64,000 bases of DNA from RGIG9041 sp045593905 (lineage in GTDB: Bacteria; Bacillota; Clostridia; Oscillospirales; QAKW01): contig JAZNXL010000015.1 of assembly GCA_045593905.1 (NCBI GenBank), positions 1 through 64,000 of the forward strand, written 5' to 3'. The translations under genes and the position numbers were made by a program. This document shows, piece by piece, positions 1 to 8,300 of the stretch (its first letter is position 1; each line of letters begins with the position of its first letter). The notes beneath the pieces are model-generated. The model did not search any database and was not told the DNA's origin. It saw nothing but the letters and a program-made list of their open reading frames with translations.

Positions 1-1
1 A

Positions 2-451
2 AGCTATTCAAAACTGATGAAGTTTGTTGCGTTACAAATACTAAATAACGATGCACTTGCCGAAGATGCAGTTCAGGAAGCGTTTTACCGTATAATTGAA
101 ATAATGAATAAAGACGGCATAAAAAAGGTTGATTGTAATAAAACAAAAAGGCTTGTATGCGTTATTACAAAGAATATTTGTTTAAATATTCTTGCAAAAG
201 AAAAACGGGAACAAAGCATTAGTTTTGAAATTTGTTGTAATACCAATAGCACTTTTGATAAGGTTTTTGCAAACGAGTTAGAACAGTACATATTACAAAT
301 GCCGCAAATTTACCGTGATGTGCTGGAACTTACAATATATTACGGTATGTCAGTAAAACAAATTTCAAAAGCCTTAAAAATAACCGAGGCGACTGTGCGA
401 AAAAGGTTACAGCGCGCAAGACAATTAATAACCGAACATTTGGAGGACTAA
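2..451 (+). CDS. ECF-type RNA polymerase sigma factor (5' end outside window)
   Basis: The reading frame is open to the left edge. The residues before the first ATG (position 17) read SYSKL, which continues the usual sigma region 2 motif, so the true start lies upstream. Visible parts are region 2 (ALAEDAVQEAFYRI) and region 4 with its helix-turn-helix (QMPQIYRDVLEL ... ISKALKITEATVRKRL). Such factors direct RNA polymerase to a small regulon and are normally held by the protein encoded next door, here 4 bases downstream. It is a clear paralog of the sigma gene at 3052. The family assignment is secure; the signal sensed is unknown. Confidence 0.9.
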   Translation, partial: SYSKLMKFVALQILNNDALAEDAVQEAFYRIIEIMNKDGIKKVDCNKTKRLVCVITKNICLNILAKEKREQSISFEICCNTNSTFDKVFANELEQYILQMPQIYRDVLELTIYYGMSVKQISKALKITEATVRKRLQRARQLITEHLED

Positions 452-455
452 CGGT

Positions 456-1139
456 ATGTTTACAAAAGATATTGATGAGCAAATTTATTGCATATTTAAA
501 AATAATTGTAATGATTTTTGCGCTTCGTTGCCCTCTGACGAGCAACTCTCATACGTACAGTTTACAAAAAAATTCAAACGCAAAATGCAAAGACTTATTT
601 TTAATGAGCAACAATTTTATTATTCGATTATAAATACAGCCTTTAAACGTGTGGCAAGCATTGCCGTTGCTACAATACTTGCACTGTCAACGCTTACGTT
701 AAGTGTAGAGAGCTTAAGAGAAAAAGCGTTTGAATTTATAATAAAAGTGTTCCCTCAATATACCTCGATTTTTGCAGGAGATTATGAAAGCAGTGTAACT
801 GCAGACGAATTTGCAGAACACATACCGTCATATATACCTGATGGCTTTGAACTTGTAAAAAAAGAAAATTTAGAAGGTGTTTGTGTTACTGCTGAGTATA
901 AAAACCAAAATGGAAAAACGATAAACTTTATGCAAGATATAATATCGGGTAATTCTATTGGCGTTGATACCGAACAAAACCCATATGAATTTATCCAAAT
1001 TGACGGTTATCAGGCAGTATATTATTATAGCAAAGAAGATTGCGGTGTTGTTTTTCATACTAAAGATTATGTTTTTACCGTATCTGGTGCCGTATCTAAG
1101 CAAGAAATAATTAAAATAGCAGAGTCCATTTGTGTTTAA
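456..1139 (+). CDS. Membrane-anchored putative anti-sigma factor with DUF4367-like ectodomain
   Basis: A 227-residue protein starting 4 bases after the sigma gene; a GGAGG site at 442-446 serves this ATG. Residues about 1-60 are cytosolic and resemble the N-terminus of the anti-sigma protein at 3578 (shared features: SLPxxEQL, KFKRK, YYxxINTxxKR). One membrane segment follows (about 65-85), then an outside domain with the IPSYIPDGFELV pattern typical of DUF4367. The neighbour and topology suggest that it holds the ECF factor at the membrane. The anti-sigma role is inferred from context and paralogy, not from a classical zinc-binding motif, which is absent. Confidence 0.7.
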   Translation: MFTKDIDEQIYCIFKNNCNDFCASLPSDEQLSYVQFTKKFKRKMQRLIFNEQQFYYSIINTAFKRVASIAVATILALSTLTLSVESLREKAFEFIIKVFPQYTSIFAGDYESSVTADEFAEHIPSYIPDGFELVKKENLEGVCVTAEYKNQNGKTINFMQDIISGNSIGVDTEQNPYEFIQIDGYQAVYYYSKEDCGVVFHTKDYVFTVSGAVSKQEIIKIAESICV

Positions 1140-1539
1140 GAGAACGTTGTCAATAATTGCAATTATTGTTATTATGCTTTGTTAAAGCATCTCTTGCAGA
1201 CAAAAGCAACGTAACAAAAATATATATAACAATGACATTGCAAAAGAAATCACTCTTGTGGTGGAACGATGTTGAGGAGTGGGTTATATCGTTTTCATCA
1301 ACCGCTTGGCTAATTTCTATTTAGGTAACATTCCAAGTGGCTGTGAAACAGGTCTTACAGACACAAGTTTTGGAAATCTAATTGATATGGCGATTTCTAA
1401 AGGGGCATATTGTGCTGTTGGTGCACAAGCTGATACAGATGTTTATAATACATATAGATATAATCGGTATATAATGGCATCAAATAGGTATACAGGTAGT
1501 AGTCAATATGCAAAACTTGTTCTTGGCGGTACGTATTAA
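1140..1539 (+). pseudogene. Decayed gene for a small exported protein
   Basis: No intact frame covers this stretch, yet pieces look coding. One frame reads a hydrophobic signal-like run (LSIIAIIVIMLC) ending in a stop near 1187. Another continues through VKASLADKSNVTKIYI to a stop near 1330. A third is open from 1279 to 1539 and ends in a tyrosine- and glycine-rich tail (YTGSSQYAKLVLGGTY). Switching frames in this order would give a secreted protein of about 130 residues. The last piece has only a GTG start and no ribosome binding site. It could also be a real short ORF; I favour a frameshifted remnant. Confidence 0.4.
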
Positions 1540-1551
1540 AAGGAGGTTTTT

Positions 1552-2397
1552 ATGAAAAATAATAAATTGTTAATAATTTTATCTTCAATTTTGTTAGCTT
1601 CCGTTGTTTTTTGTTCCGTGATGTATGCTTTATCAAATGAGACGTCAAATTTTATCGAAACAGATGGATACACAATAAGAAAAGGTGCAGTAAAAACCAA
1701 AAACATCACTGATAGTAACGGCTTTAAGCGAAATCTTACATATAAGAGAACTGAAAATCAAGTTGATAATTATGTAGACATATATGTTGATGAATCTTTT
1801 AATGAATATCGATATGATAAAAATCAGAATTTATTGGGATATTCAAATAACGATACAAATACAAAGCTTTTAGCTCAAATTGCAAAAGACAAAGGATTAA
1901 ACACAGTTATAGACGAGCTTGATGCAGTCAAAATTGCTACTGACTATGCAACAAAACTATATGGCGATGTGTTTAATGAGTTTGAGTTTGAAACATCAGT
2001 CAGTCTTGATTACATTAATGCTTACGGTGTGCATTTTTCAATAAGGGCTGGTAAGAACGATTGTATATTGGTAGCAACCTGTAAGGTCGACGTATATGTT
2101 ACAGGTGAAATATTAAATTGTAGCATGCCTGTTTGGTATATAAGTAATTCAGTTGATACTGATAAACTCTCAAACATTGATAATGATATGCTTGAAGAAT
2201 TTGCTATAGAAGAAGCAAAAACCGTATATGGTGATGAATTAGTAAACTGTTCATTTGATTATAATGCCTCGGCATATCTGATAGAGCATGAAGATAAGCT
2301 TGTTATTGCTGTACCAACGGTAATTGAACTTGAAGAAGCTGCTGAAGATGTGGCGTATACCATTAAACAAGGAAAAGAATTTTATTATGAAATCTAA
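1552..2397 (+). CDS. Exported protein of unknown function
   Basis: A 281-residue protein with a strong AAAGGAGG site just upstream. Residues 1-27 form a signal peptide or membrane anchor (LLIILSSILLASVVFCSVMYAL); there is no clear lipobox. The rest is acidic and soluble. It contains two similar stretches pairing a helix rich in A/T-K with Y-G-D (VKIATDYATKLYGD near 127 and FAIEEAKTVYGDE near 225), suggesting an internal duplication of a PepSY-like fold. Its last 11 bases overlap the next gene, so the two are probably co-translated. I do not recognise the family. The position after an ECF/anti-sigma pair suggests a cell-envelope role. Confidence 0.6.
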   Translation: MKNNKLLIILSSILLASVVFCSVMYALSNETSNFIETDGYTIRKGAVKTKNITDSNGFKRNLTYKRTENQVDNYVDIYVDESFNEYRYDKNQNLLGYSNNDTNTKLLAQIAKDKGLNTVIDELDAVKIATDYATKLYGDVFNEFEFETSVSLDYINAYGVHFSIRAGKNDCILVATCKVDVYVTGEILNCSMPVWYISNSVDTDKLSNIDNDMLEEFAIEEAKTVYGDELVNCSFDYNASAYLIEHEDKLVIAVPTVIELEEAAEDVAYTIKQGKEFYYEI

Positions 2398-2911
2398 CAA
2401 ATTTAAAATATTAATATGTGTAGCGTTGGTTTTATTAATCATAGCAGTTAACTGTATTACTGTTTTAAAAATTATTGATTTAAATCGCAATAACCAACAA
2501 AAAGTTGTTGGTAACTTTGGGCAGCCATCTGATATAGTAGTGCGTTATGCTGAAAATTATAACACCTTACAGCAAGGACATGTTGGATATGAAGATATTT
2601 TAAATTCTGTTGAAAAAACTTATGGGTATTTGCAAACGTTTTCTTATATTGACCCTATACAATTAACTGATACAAATCAATTATGGCTTGAATATAAATA
2701 CAGTGAAAAACAAATCTTTGAGTTTAGCGTAAATGCAAATAAGAAGGTAGTAGCGTCAAATCGTATTTGCATAATAATAACTGGTAAAGATAGTGGTGCG
2801 GTATGTATTGATACGGATGACGGACAACTTACCCTTGGTATTTTAAATTTTTCTTCGGATGCTGTTAATCAAATTAAAAATGCATTATTAAACGCCCCTC
2901 GTATAGAATAA
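2387..2911 (+). CDS. Membrane-anchored protein of unknown function
   Basis: A 174-residue protein with one N-terminal membrane segment (KILICVALVLLIIAVNCITVL, about residues 6-26) and an outside domain. A start at 2324 is possible in frame, but the ATG at 2387 follows an AAGGAAAAG site and places the membrane segment at the N-terminus, so I chose it. It overlaps the previous gene by 11 bases. Its last codons (A-P-R-I-E-stop) lie inside the first copy of the double-hairpin repeat, and the same coding remnant is visible in the other two copies. No family recognised. Confidence 0.6.
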   Translation: MKSNKFKILICVALVLLIIAVNCITVLKIIDLNRNNQQKVVGNFGQPSDIVVRYAENYNTLQQGHVGYEDILNSVEKTYGYLQTFSYIDPIQLTDTNQLWLEYKYSEKQIFEFSVNANKKVVASNRICIIITGKDSGAVCIDTDDGQLTLGILNFSSDAVNQIKNALLNAPRIE

Positions 2912-3013
2912 AGTGTCTCTTTTTGAAAAATACACTTTATTCGTTTTATAAAAAATATCCCACTCGTAAGGGTGGGGTGTTTTTATAAAAAATTTTAATT
3001 TTTTTGTCACAAA
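2894..3013 (+). repeat. Double-hairpin intergenic repeat, copy 1
   Basis: First of three copies. Hairpin A pairs 2906-2916 (GAATAAAGTGT) with 2932-2942 (ACACTTTATTC). Hairpin B pairs 2957-2965 (ATCCCACTC) with 2970-2978 (GGGTGGGGT) around a GTAA loop and is followed by a T-rich run, so it is a likely terminator. The stop codon of the gene ending at 2911 lies in the left arm of hairpin A. The similarity to copy 2 continues to GTCACAAA at 3006-3013. Confidence 0.85.
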
Positions 3014-3035
3014 TCAGGGGTTTAAAAGATTTATA
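3004..3035 (+). promoter_or_regulatory. Candidate ECF-type promoter for the sigma gene at 3052
   Basis: GTCACAAA (3006-3013) and TTTATA (3030-3035) are separated by 16 bases. The same pair occurs at the same spacing upstream of the lipoprotein gene at 4638. The elements do not fit the housekeeping consensus. A sigma factor acting on its own promoter is usual for ECF operons. The assignment rests on this two-site match only. Confidence 0.4.
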
Positions 3036-3051
3036 TAGTAGAGGGGGTTAA

Positions 3052-3585
3052 ATGATGTTGATGTTTTTAAACTTAATTGATACAAACGAGGGAAAGATAC
3101 AGTTTAAACAGCTTTATAACGAGTATTCGAGTACGGCGGCGTTAATTGCACGCGGAATACTCGGCGACGACCTTCGCTGTGATGAGGCGGTTGCCGATGC
3201 GTTTACAATTCTTGCCGACTGTGTTAATAAAAATAAAATTGAAGACGTATTTACAAACAAAACCCGTCGTTTTGTTTGTATTATAACAAAAAACTGTGCG
3301 CTAAAGCTTTTAAAAGATAAAAACAAGCACATAAGCATTCACGATATTACATATCCGTCAAGCACCGATTTTGACGATAACATAAACGCAAACGGCATTA
3401 TTGAAGCAATTGAACAAATGCCGCAAATTTACCGTGAGGTGTTAGAGCTTAAGGTGTATTATGACCTGCCTACAAGGCGGGTTGCAAAAATACTCGGTAT
3501 AACCGAGGCAAACGTTCGCAAACGCCTTGAGCGTTCAAAAATAATTTTAAAACAAGCGTTAGAAAGGAGCGATATATATGTTTAG
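3052..3585 (+). CDS. ECF-type RNA polymerase sigma factor
   Basis: A 177-residue sigma-70-family protein with a GAGGGGG site 5 bases before the ATG. Region 2 covers about residues 20-85 (ARGILGDDLRCDEAVADAF and NKTRRFVCIITKNCALKLL). Region 4 covers about 120-170, with the helix-turn-helix RRVAKILGITEANVRKRLER. It lacks an extracytoplasmic sensor of its own. It overlaps the next gene by 8 bases, the usual arrangement of a sigma factor with its inhibitor. It is paralogous to the sigma factor at the left edge, especially across QMPQIYR-VLEL-YY and ITEA-VRKRL. Confidence 0.92.
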   Translation: MMLMFLNLIDTNEGKIQFKQLYNEYSSTAALIARGILGDDLRCDEAVADAFTILADCVNKNKIEDVFTNKTRRFVCIITKNCALKLLKDKNKHISIHDITYPSSTDFDDNINANGIIEAIEQMPQIYREVLELKVYYDLPTRRVAKILGITEANVRKRLERSKIILKQALERSDIYV

Positions 3586-4432
3586 CCAAAAACAAACCGA
3601 GGCTATAAACAAGGCTTTTGAGACACTAAGCTTTCAATACTGTAACAGCCTGCCAAAGCCCGAACAGTTGCCTGATTTTGAGCCAAGAGGTAAGTATAAG
3701 CGCAAAATCAACTGGCTTTTAAAAAGCTCTCAAAAAGCGTATTATCCGCTTATAAACACAACGCTTAAAAGGGCCGCATGCGCCTGTTTAACTCTTTTGG
3801 TGGTGGCATCAACTGTTATAGCACTAATTCCAAAATACAAAGAATACTTAATGTCGGTTACTGACCAACCCCAAAACGAGCCGATTGGCGAAAGTAGTGA
3901 TGTTCCGCTTAACGACTTTATTGAAAGCGACGACAATGTAGAGAGCATCGACAAGCCTTTGTACGAGGTGGTCGAGTCGTATTGTTACGCCTACAGTTCG
4001 GTTTCGGACCTTGAGAAAAAATGCGATGTTATTTGCGTGGCCGAGGTTACGGGTAATACAAACCAAATTATACCCGACAAAGTTGAGGGCGAGGCAAGAC
4101 CGACGGTTTGCACCGATTATACCCTTAAAGTAATTGGTCTTGCCAAGGGCGAAAAGCAAGATAAAATTACAGTTAGGCTTTCAAAAGGTCAAATAGGCGA
4201 TACTTATTACTGGGTAAGTAACGAGCCGAACTTTGAAAAGGGCAAAAAATATTTTTTAATGCTCGAAAAAGGTACACCGTACATCAAAAACGATATAACC
4301 TATTACCAGACAACAAGCAGATGCTACGAGCTTGACCAAAACAATAACTTAATAGTATCTTTAGGAGATGACGAGGACGGTCAGCGAATTAAAGAACTTT
4401 TAAACGAAGCCTTAAAAAAATTAAAAAAATAA
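3578..4432 (+). CDS. Membrane-anchored putative anti-sigma factor with a distinct ectodomain
   Basis: A 284-residue protein whose start overlaps the sigma gene by 8 bases. The N-terminal ~60 residues match the anti-sigma protein at 456 (SLPKPEQL, KYKRKINWL, YYPLINTTLKR). One membrane segment follows at about 67-87. The outer part is unlike that of the first protein: an acidic linker, then a beta-rich domain (DVICVAEVTG ... YTLKVIGLAKGEKQDKITVRL ... GKKYFLMLEKG) that is shared with the lipoprotein at 4638. The two paralogs thus keep the cytosolic sigma-binding part and carry different sensor domains. The anti-sigma function is inferred from position and topology. Confidence 0.7.
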   Translation: MFSQKQTEAINKAFETLSFQYCNSLPKPEQLPDFEPRGKYKRKINWLLKSSQKAYYPLINTTLKRAACACLTLLVVASTVIALIPKYKEYLMSVTDQPQNEPIGESSDVPLNDFIESDDNVESIDKPLYEVVESYCYAYSSVSDLEKKCDVICVAEVTGNTNQIIPDKVEGEARPTVCTDYTLKVIGLAKGEKQDKITVRLSKGQIGDTYYWVSNEPNFEKGKKYFLMLEKGTPYIKNDITYYQTTSRCYELDQNNNLIVSLGDDEDGQRIKELLNEALKKLKK

Positions 4433-4438
4433 TCAAAT

Positions 4439-4560
4439 GCCCCTCGTACTGAATAAAGTGTCTCTCCTTGAAAACATCGCACTTTATTCGTTTTATAAAA
4501 AATATCCCACTCGCAAGAGTGGGATGTTTTTATAAAAAAATTTAAAAAAGTTTGTCACAA
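4439..4560 (+). repeat. Double-hairpin intergenic repeat, copy 2
   Basis: Hairpin A pairs 4451-4461 with 4479-4489, closing with a U-G pair where copy 1 has U-A and copy 3 has C-G. Hairpin B pairs 4504-4512 (ATCCCACTC) with 4517-4525 (GAGTGGGAT) around GCAA and is followed by TGTTTTT. It sits just after the gene ending at 4432 and probably terminates it. The first bases still spell the codons A-P-R-T-E-stop, although no gene uses them here. Confidence 0.85.
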
Positions 4561-4583
4561 AATGCCACCCTCGTTTGTTTATA
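4552..4583 (+). promoter_or_regulatory. Candidate ECF-type promoter for the lipoprotein gene
   Basis: GTCACAA(A) starts at 4554 and TTTATA at 4578. The 24-base offset is identical to that upstream of the sigma gene at 3052. This suggests that the lipoprotein belongs to the same regulon. The evidence is only this repeated spacing. Confidence 0.35.
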
Positions 4584-4637
4584 TTTATAGAAGAGTCGTT
4601 AGTACGTCTTAAATAAACAAAGAAAGGGGGGCATAAT

Positions 4638-5237
4638 ATGAAAAAAACAATTACATTATTAATGATTTTAACTGTTGTAATAACTTCTTCTTGCAGTACA
4701 TCCATTAAACAAAAAAATGATAAAGTAGAGTTGAATACAACATATGTGAGTAGCGAGGCATTAAACTACTATGCAGCTAATAATTATGAGCAATTATTTG
4801 AGGTTGCTGATTACGTTGTTGTAGCAACACCGCAACAAAACATTGAAGAGAGTGAACAATTTTGGTATGTGAACGGAACGCAGTCTGTTGAAAACTTTGA
4901 CCAAGCTGATTTGATTTACAGTTTTAGTAAACGTGACTTTAAAGTACAAAAAGTTTTTAAAGGAGAAAATAAAGACTTAAAAGAAATTTCAGTTTGTGAA
5001 TATGCAATAACAGATGGTGCTCAGATTAAAATTTTTGATGGCGAGTATATTGCTGAAAAAAACCATAAATATTTATTGTTTTTGATTGAGTCAAAAGTAA
5101 CTAAAGGCTTGTATTTCACAACATTTTATCAAGGAAAATATGATTTAAAAGAAAAAAATAACGAGGAAAACAAAAATATTAATAAAGAACTATACAAAGA
5201 AATAAAAGAATATTACAAATCTAATTTTACTAATTAA
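4638..5237 (+). CDS. Lipoprotein sharing the ectodomain of the neighbouring anti-sigma factor
   Basis: A 199-residue protein with an AAAGGGGGG site. The signal peptide ends in a lipobox (VITSSC, Cys at about residue 19), so it should be lipid-anchored outside the membrane. The remainder (YVVVATPQ ... RDFKVQKVFKGENKDLKEISV ... NHKYLLFLIE) follows the same pattern as the outer domain of the protein at 3578 (VICVAEVT ... YTLKVIGLAKGEKQDKITVRL ... GKKYFLMLEKG). It may be a target or a decoy of the same signal; that is inference. Its A/T content is higher than that of the core genes downstream. It lies between repeat copies 2 and 3. Confidence 0.65.
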   Translation: MKKTITLLMILTVVITSSCSTSIKQKNDKVELNTTYVSSEALNYYAANNYEQLFEVADYVVVATPQQNIEESEQFWYVNGTQSVENFDQADLIYSFSKRDFKVQKVFKGENKDLKEISVCEYAITDGAQIKIFDGEYIAEKNHKYLLFLIESKVTKGLYFTTFYQGKYDLKEKNNEENKNINKELYKEIKEYYKSNFTN

Positions 5238-5331
5238 CCCTCGTACTGAATAAAGTGCCTCTCCTTAAAAACATCGCACTTTATTCGTTTTATAAAAAAT
5301 ATCCCACTCGCAAGAGTGGGATGTTTTTTAT
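5238..5331. repeat. Double-hairpin intergenic repeat, copy 3 (two-way terminator)
   Basis: Hairpin A pairs 5248-5258 (GAATAAAGTGC) with 5276-5286 (GCACTTTATTC). Hairpin B pairs 5301-5309 (ATCCCACTC) with 5314-5322 (GAGTGGGAT). T-runs flank hairpin B on both strands, so it can stop the lipoprotein transcript and, from the other side, mfd, whose stop codon is 5 bases away. The copy ends at mfd and lacks the GTCACAAA tail. Confidence 0.8.
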
Positions 5332-8300
5332 TGTAAGTTTTGTAAAAACTCTTCCATGCGCTCTATTACCGTCTTGCCGTTTGGGCGTATGGTAACGTAC
5401 GGCTTTTCACCGGGGGTAAACATCATACCCGAGCCGTAAATTGCCTGCAAGCGAATAAGCAGGTTTTCGTCAACACTGTTAAAGAAAAATACAATGTTAT
5501 CGGCGCGTTGCTTAATGTCAAAAATATTAAGGCTGCGCGCCATATTGCGTATAAGTGAAATACGCATAAGGTTTATAACGCTCTCGGGCGGAGCTTTAAA
5601 CCTGTCGGTAAGCTCGTCGAGAGTATCTAAAAAACCATCGTGGTTTTTAATAGCGGCAATTTTTTTATAAACGTCAATTCGGGTGCGCTCGCTCGTAATA
5701 TACGTTTTTGGAATAAACGCGCTTACCGAAATATCAATGGTACAGTCCGACTTTGTTTCGGGCTCAAGACCTTGCTCGGTCAAAATTACGTTTTTGAGTA
5801 TCTCCATATAGGTATCGTACCCGACAACGCTCATATTACCGTGCTGACGCTCGCCCAGAAGCGAGCCTGCGCCACGAATTTCGAGGTCGCGCATTGCAAT
5901 TTTAAGACCTGCGCCAAACTCGGTAAACTCTTTAATGGTAACAAGGCGCTTTGTTGCAATTTCGCTGGGGTTTTTGTCCTTTTTATAGGTAAGGTACGCA
6001 TACGCCCTGCGGCTGCTTCTGCCAACACGGCCGCGAATTTGATGCAGCTGCGCAAGTCCCATTCTATCGGCATCTTCAATAATAAGTGTGTTTGCAAACG
6101 AAACGTCAATACCCGTTTCAATAATGGTGGTGCAAAGTAAAATATCCACCTCGTGACTCAGCACGGCTTCCCAGGCTTTTTCAATCTCGGCAGCGCTCAT
6201 TTTACCGTGCGCCGTCATAATACGCGCCTCTGGGATAGCAATACTTAAGCGTGTTGCAATACTGTCGAGCGCCTCAATATCGTTTTTAAGATAAAAAACG
6301 CATCCATTACGACGCATTTCGCGTGTAATTGCCTGGGTTACAATATCAAAATTATACTCAAGCACATAAGTCATAACAGGCAACCTGTCAAGCGGTGCTT
6401 CTTCAATAATTGAAATATCGCGTATGCCCGACATTGCCATATTAAGAGTACGCGGAATAGGTGTTGCGCTCATTGAAAGCACGTCGACACCGAGAGCTAG
6501 CTCTTTTATTTTTTCTTTGTGCTTAACGCCAAAGCGTTGCTCCTCGTCAACAATGAGCAGTCCGAGGTCTAAAAACTTAACGTCTTTTTGCAAAAGCCTG
6601 TGAGTGCCAATAACAATGTCAATCTCGCCGCTCTCAAGCTCTTTACAAATTTGCGATTGCTGTTTTTTTGTCTTAAACCGAGAGAGCGATGCAACCTTAA
6701 CAGGAAAGCCTTTAAAACGCTTTGCAACGGTGTTAAAGTGTTGCTCGGCAAGTATTGTGGTCGGCACTAAAATTGCAACCTGCTTTGAGTCCATAACCGC
6801 CTTAAACGCGGCACGCAGTGCCACCTCGGTTTTACCAACACCAACGTCACCGCAAAGCAACCTATCCATAGGATACGGCTTTTCCATATCCGCCTTTATC
6901 TCGCGTGCGCAAGCAATCTGGTCTTCGGTTTCTTCGTATTCAAAGCGTTGCTCAAACTCGTTTTGCCAATCGGTATCGGCAGAAAATGCAAAGCCTTTTG
7001 CACTAAGGCGCTTTGCGTAAAGCTCAATAAGCTCGCGCGCCAAAACCTCAGATTCTTTTTTTACCTTGCTCTTTGCCTTTTCCCAGGCCGATGTACCAAG
7101 GCGGGTAAGCTTTACCTTTGAGGTATCTGCACCAATGTATTTTGAAATAAGGTCAAGCTGAGGGCAGGGGACATAAAGCGTGTCGCCCTTATCGTAGCCA
7201 ATAACAATATAGTCTTTTGTAACACCGCCCACCGTCATTTGCTTAATGCCGTTATATATGCCGATGCCGTGGGCGTTGTGAACAACAAGGTCGCCTATTT
7301 CAATATCGTCAAAGCTCTTTATTTTTTCGCCCGCCTGCTTTTTAGCGCGTTTAACCGACGGCTTTTTCTTTGCCGCAACATCGCTTAAAAGTACAAGCTT
7401 TGCGTTTTCAAACACAAGGTTTAGCGCAATATCGCTAACAGTTACAGTAACGTTTTTAGTACTGACACCCGCTTCGTCAAGCGCCTCTTTTACAACCTTT
7501 GCGCGCTCGGTTGTTGATGCGGTAATAACACAGCTGTAGCCGCCCTTAACATAGTCTGCAACTGTGAGCGCACTTTCTTTTCCTATAAATTCACTTACCG
7601 ATTGCGATAAAATGTTGGCATCGGTCAGTGCCGAAAGCTTTTGTGATGCAGTTGGCTTTAGCGCCGAAAACAAATAGGTATCTTTTACAAAATGAGTCAG
7701 CAACTCGTCATAGCTTAAATAGTAACTGCCGTTTGCAATAAAGGTGCCGTGCAGGGCGCACTGCTCTACGTTTTGGTTAAACTGCCACTCTAAAAATTCG
7801 CATCTTGACTTAATTTGCGACTGCTCTAACACAAACACGAGCGGGTTGTCGACGTAGTCAAAAATCGTGAAAATTTTGGGGTAAATAAGCGGTATATATT
7901 TATCAATCGCAACACGCATACCGCTGTTTAATGCCTCAATATCTTTTTCAATATCGTGGTGCGGTTTTTGTGCTTTTAATATATCTAAAAGCTCGGTATC
8001 GCTCACATACGGGCTTTTATTAAGCGGTGTAATTTTTACCTGTTCGCATTGTTCGGTGCGGCGTTGTGATATAACGTCAAAATAGCTTATGCGTTCTATA
8101 TCGGTATCAAAAAACTCAATTCGAACAGGCGCATCGCTACCGCCGACAAACACGTCAACAATATCGCCCCTGCGTGAAAACGAGCCTGCGCCTTCGACCA
8201 TATCAAACATAGAATATCCCATTTTGATAAGGCTGTCGCAAAGCGCATCAAGCGAGGTACTGTCGCCCGCTTTAATTGTAATGGCTTTTTGTGCGTTTTG

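Noticed and set aside
2894..5331. Interpretation of the double-hairpin repeats as an IS or MITE
   Set aside because: Copies have no terminal inverted repeats or target duplications; they fit terminators duplicated with their genes.
5640..6140. Long open frames opposite mfd (also 6604-7020, 8089-8555)
   Set aside because: They are mirror frames of a well-conserved gene, with no ribosome sites and no recognisable domains; amino-acid composition is atypical.
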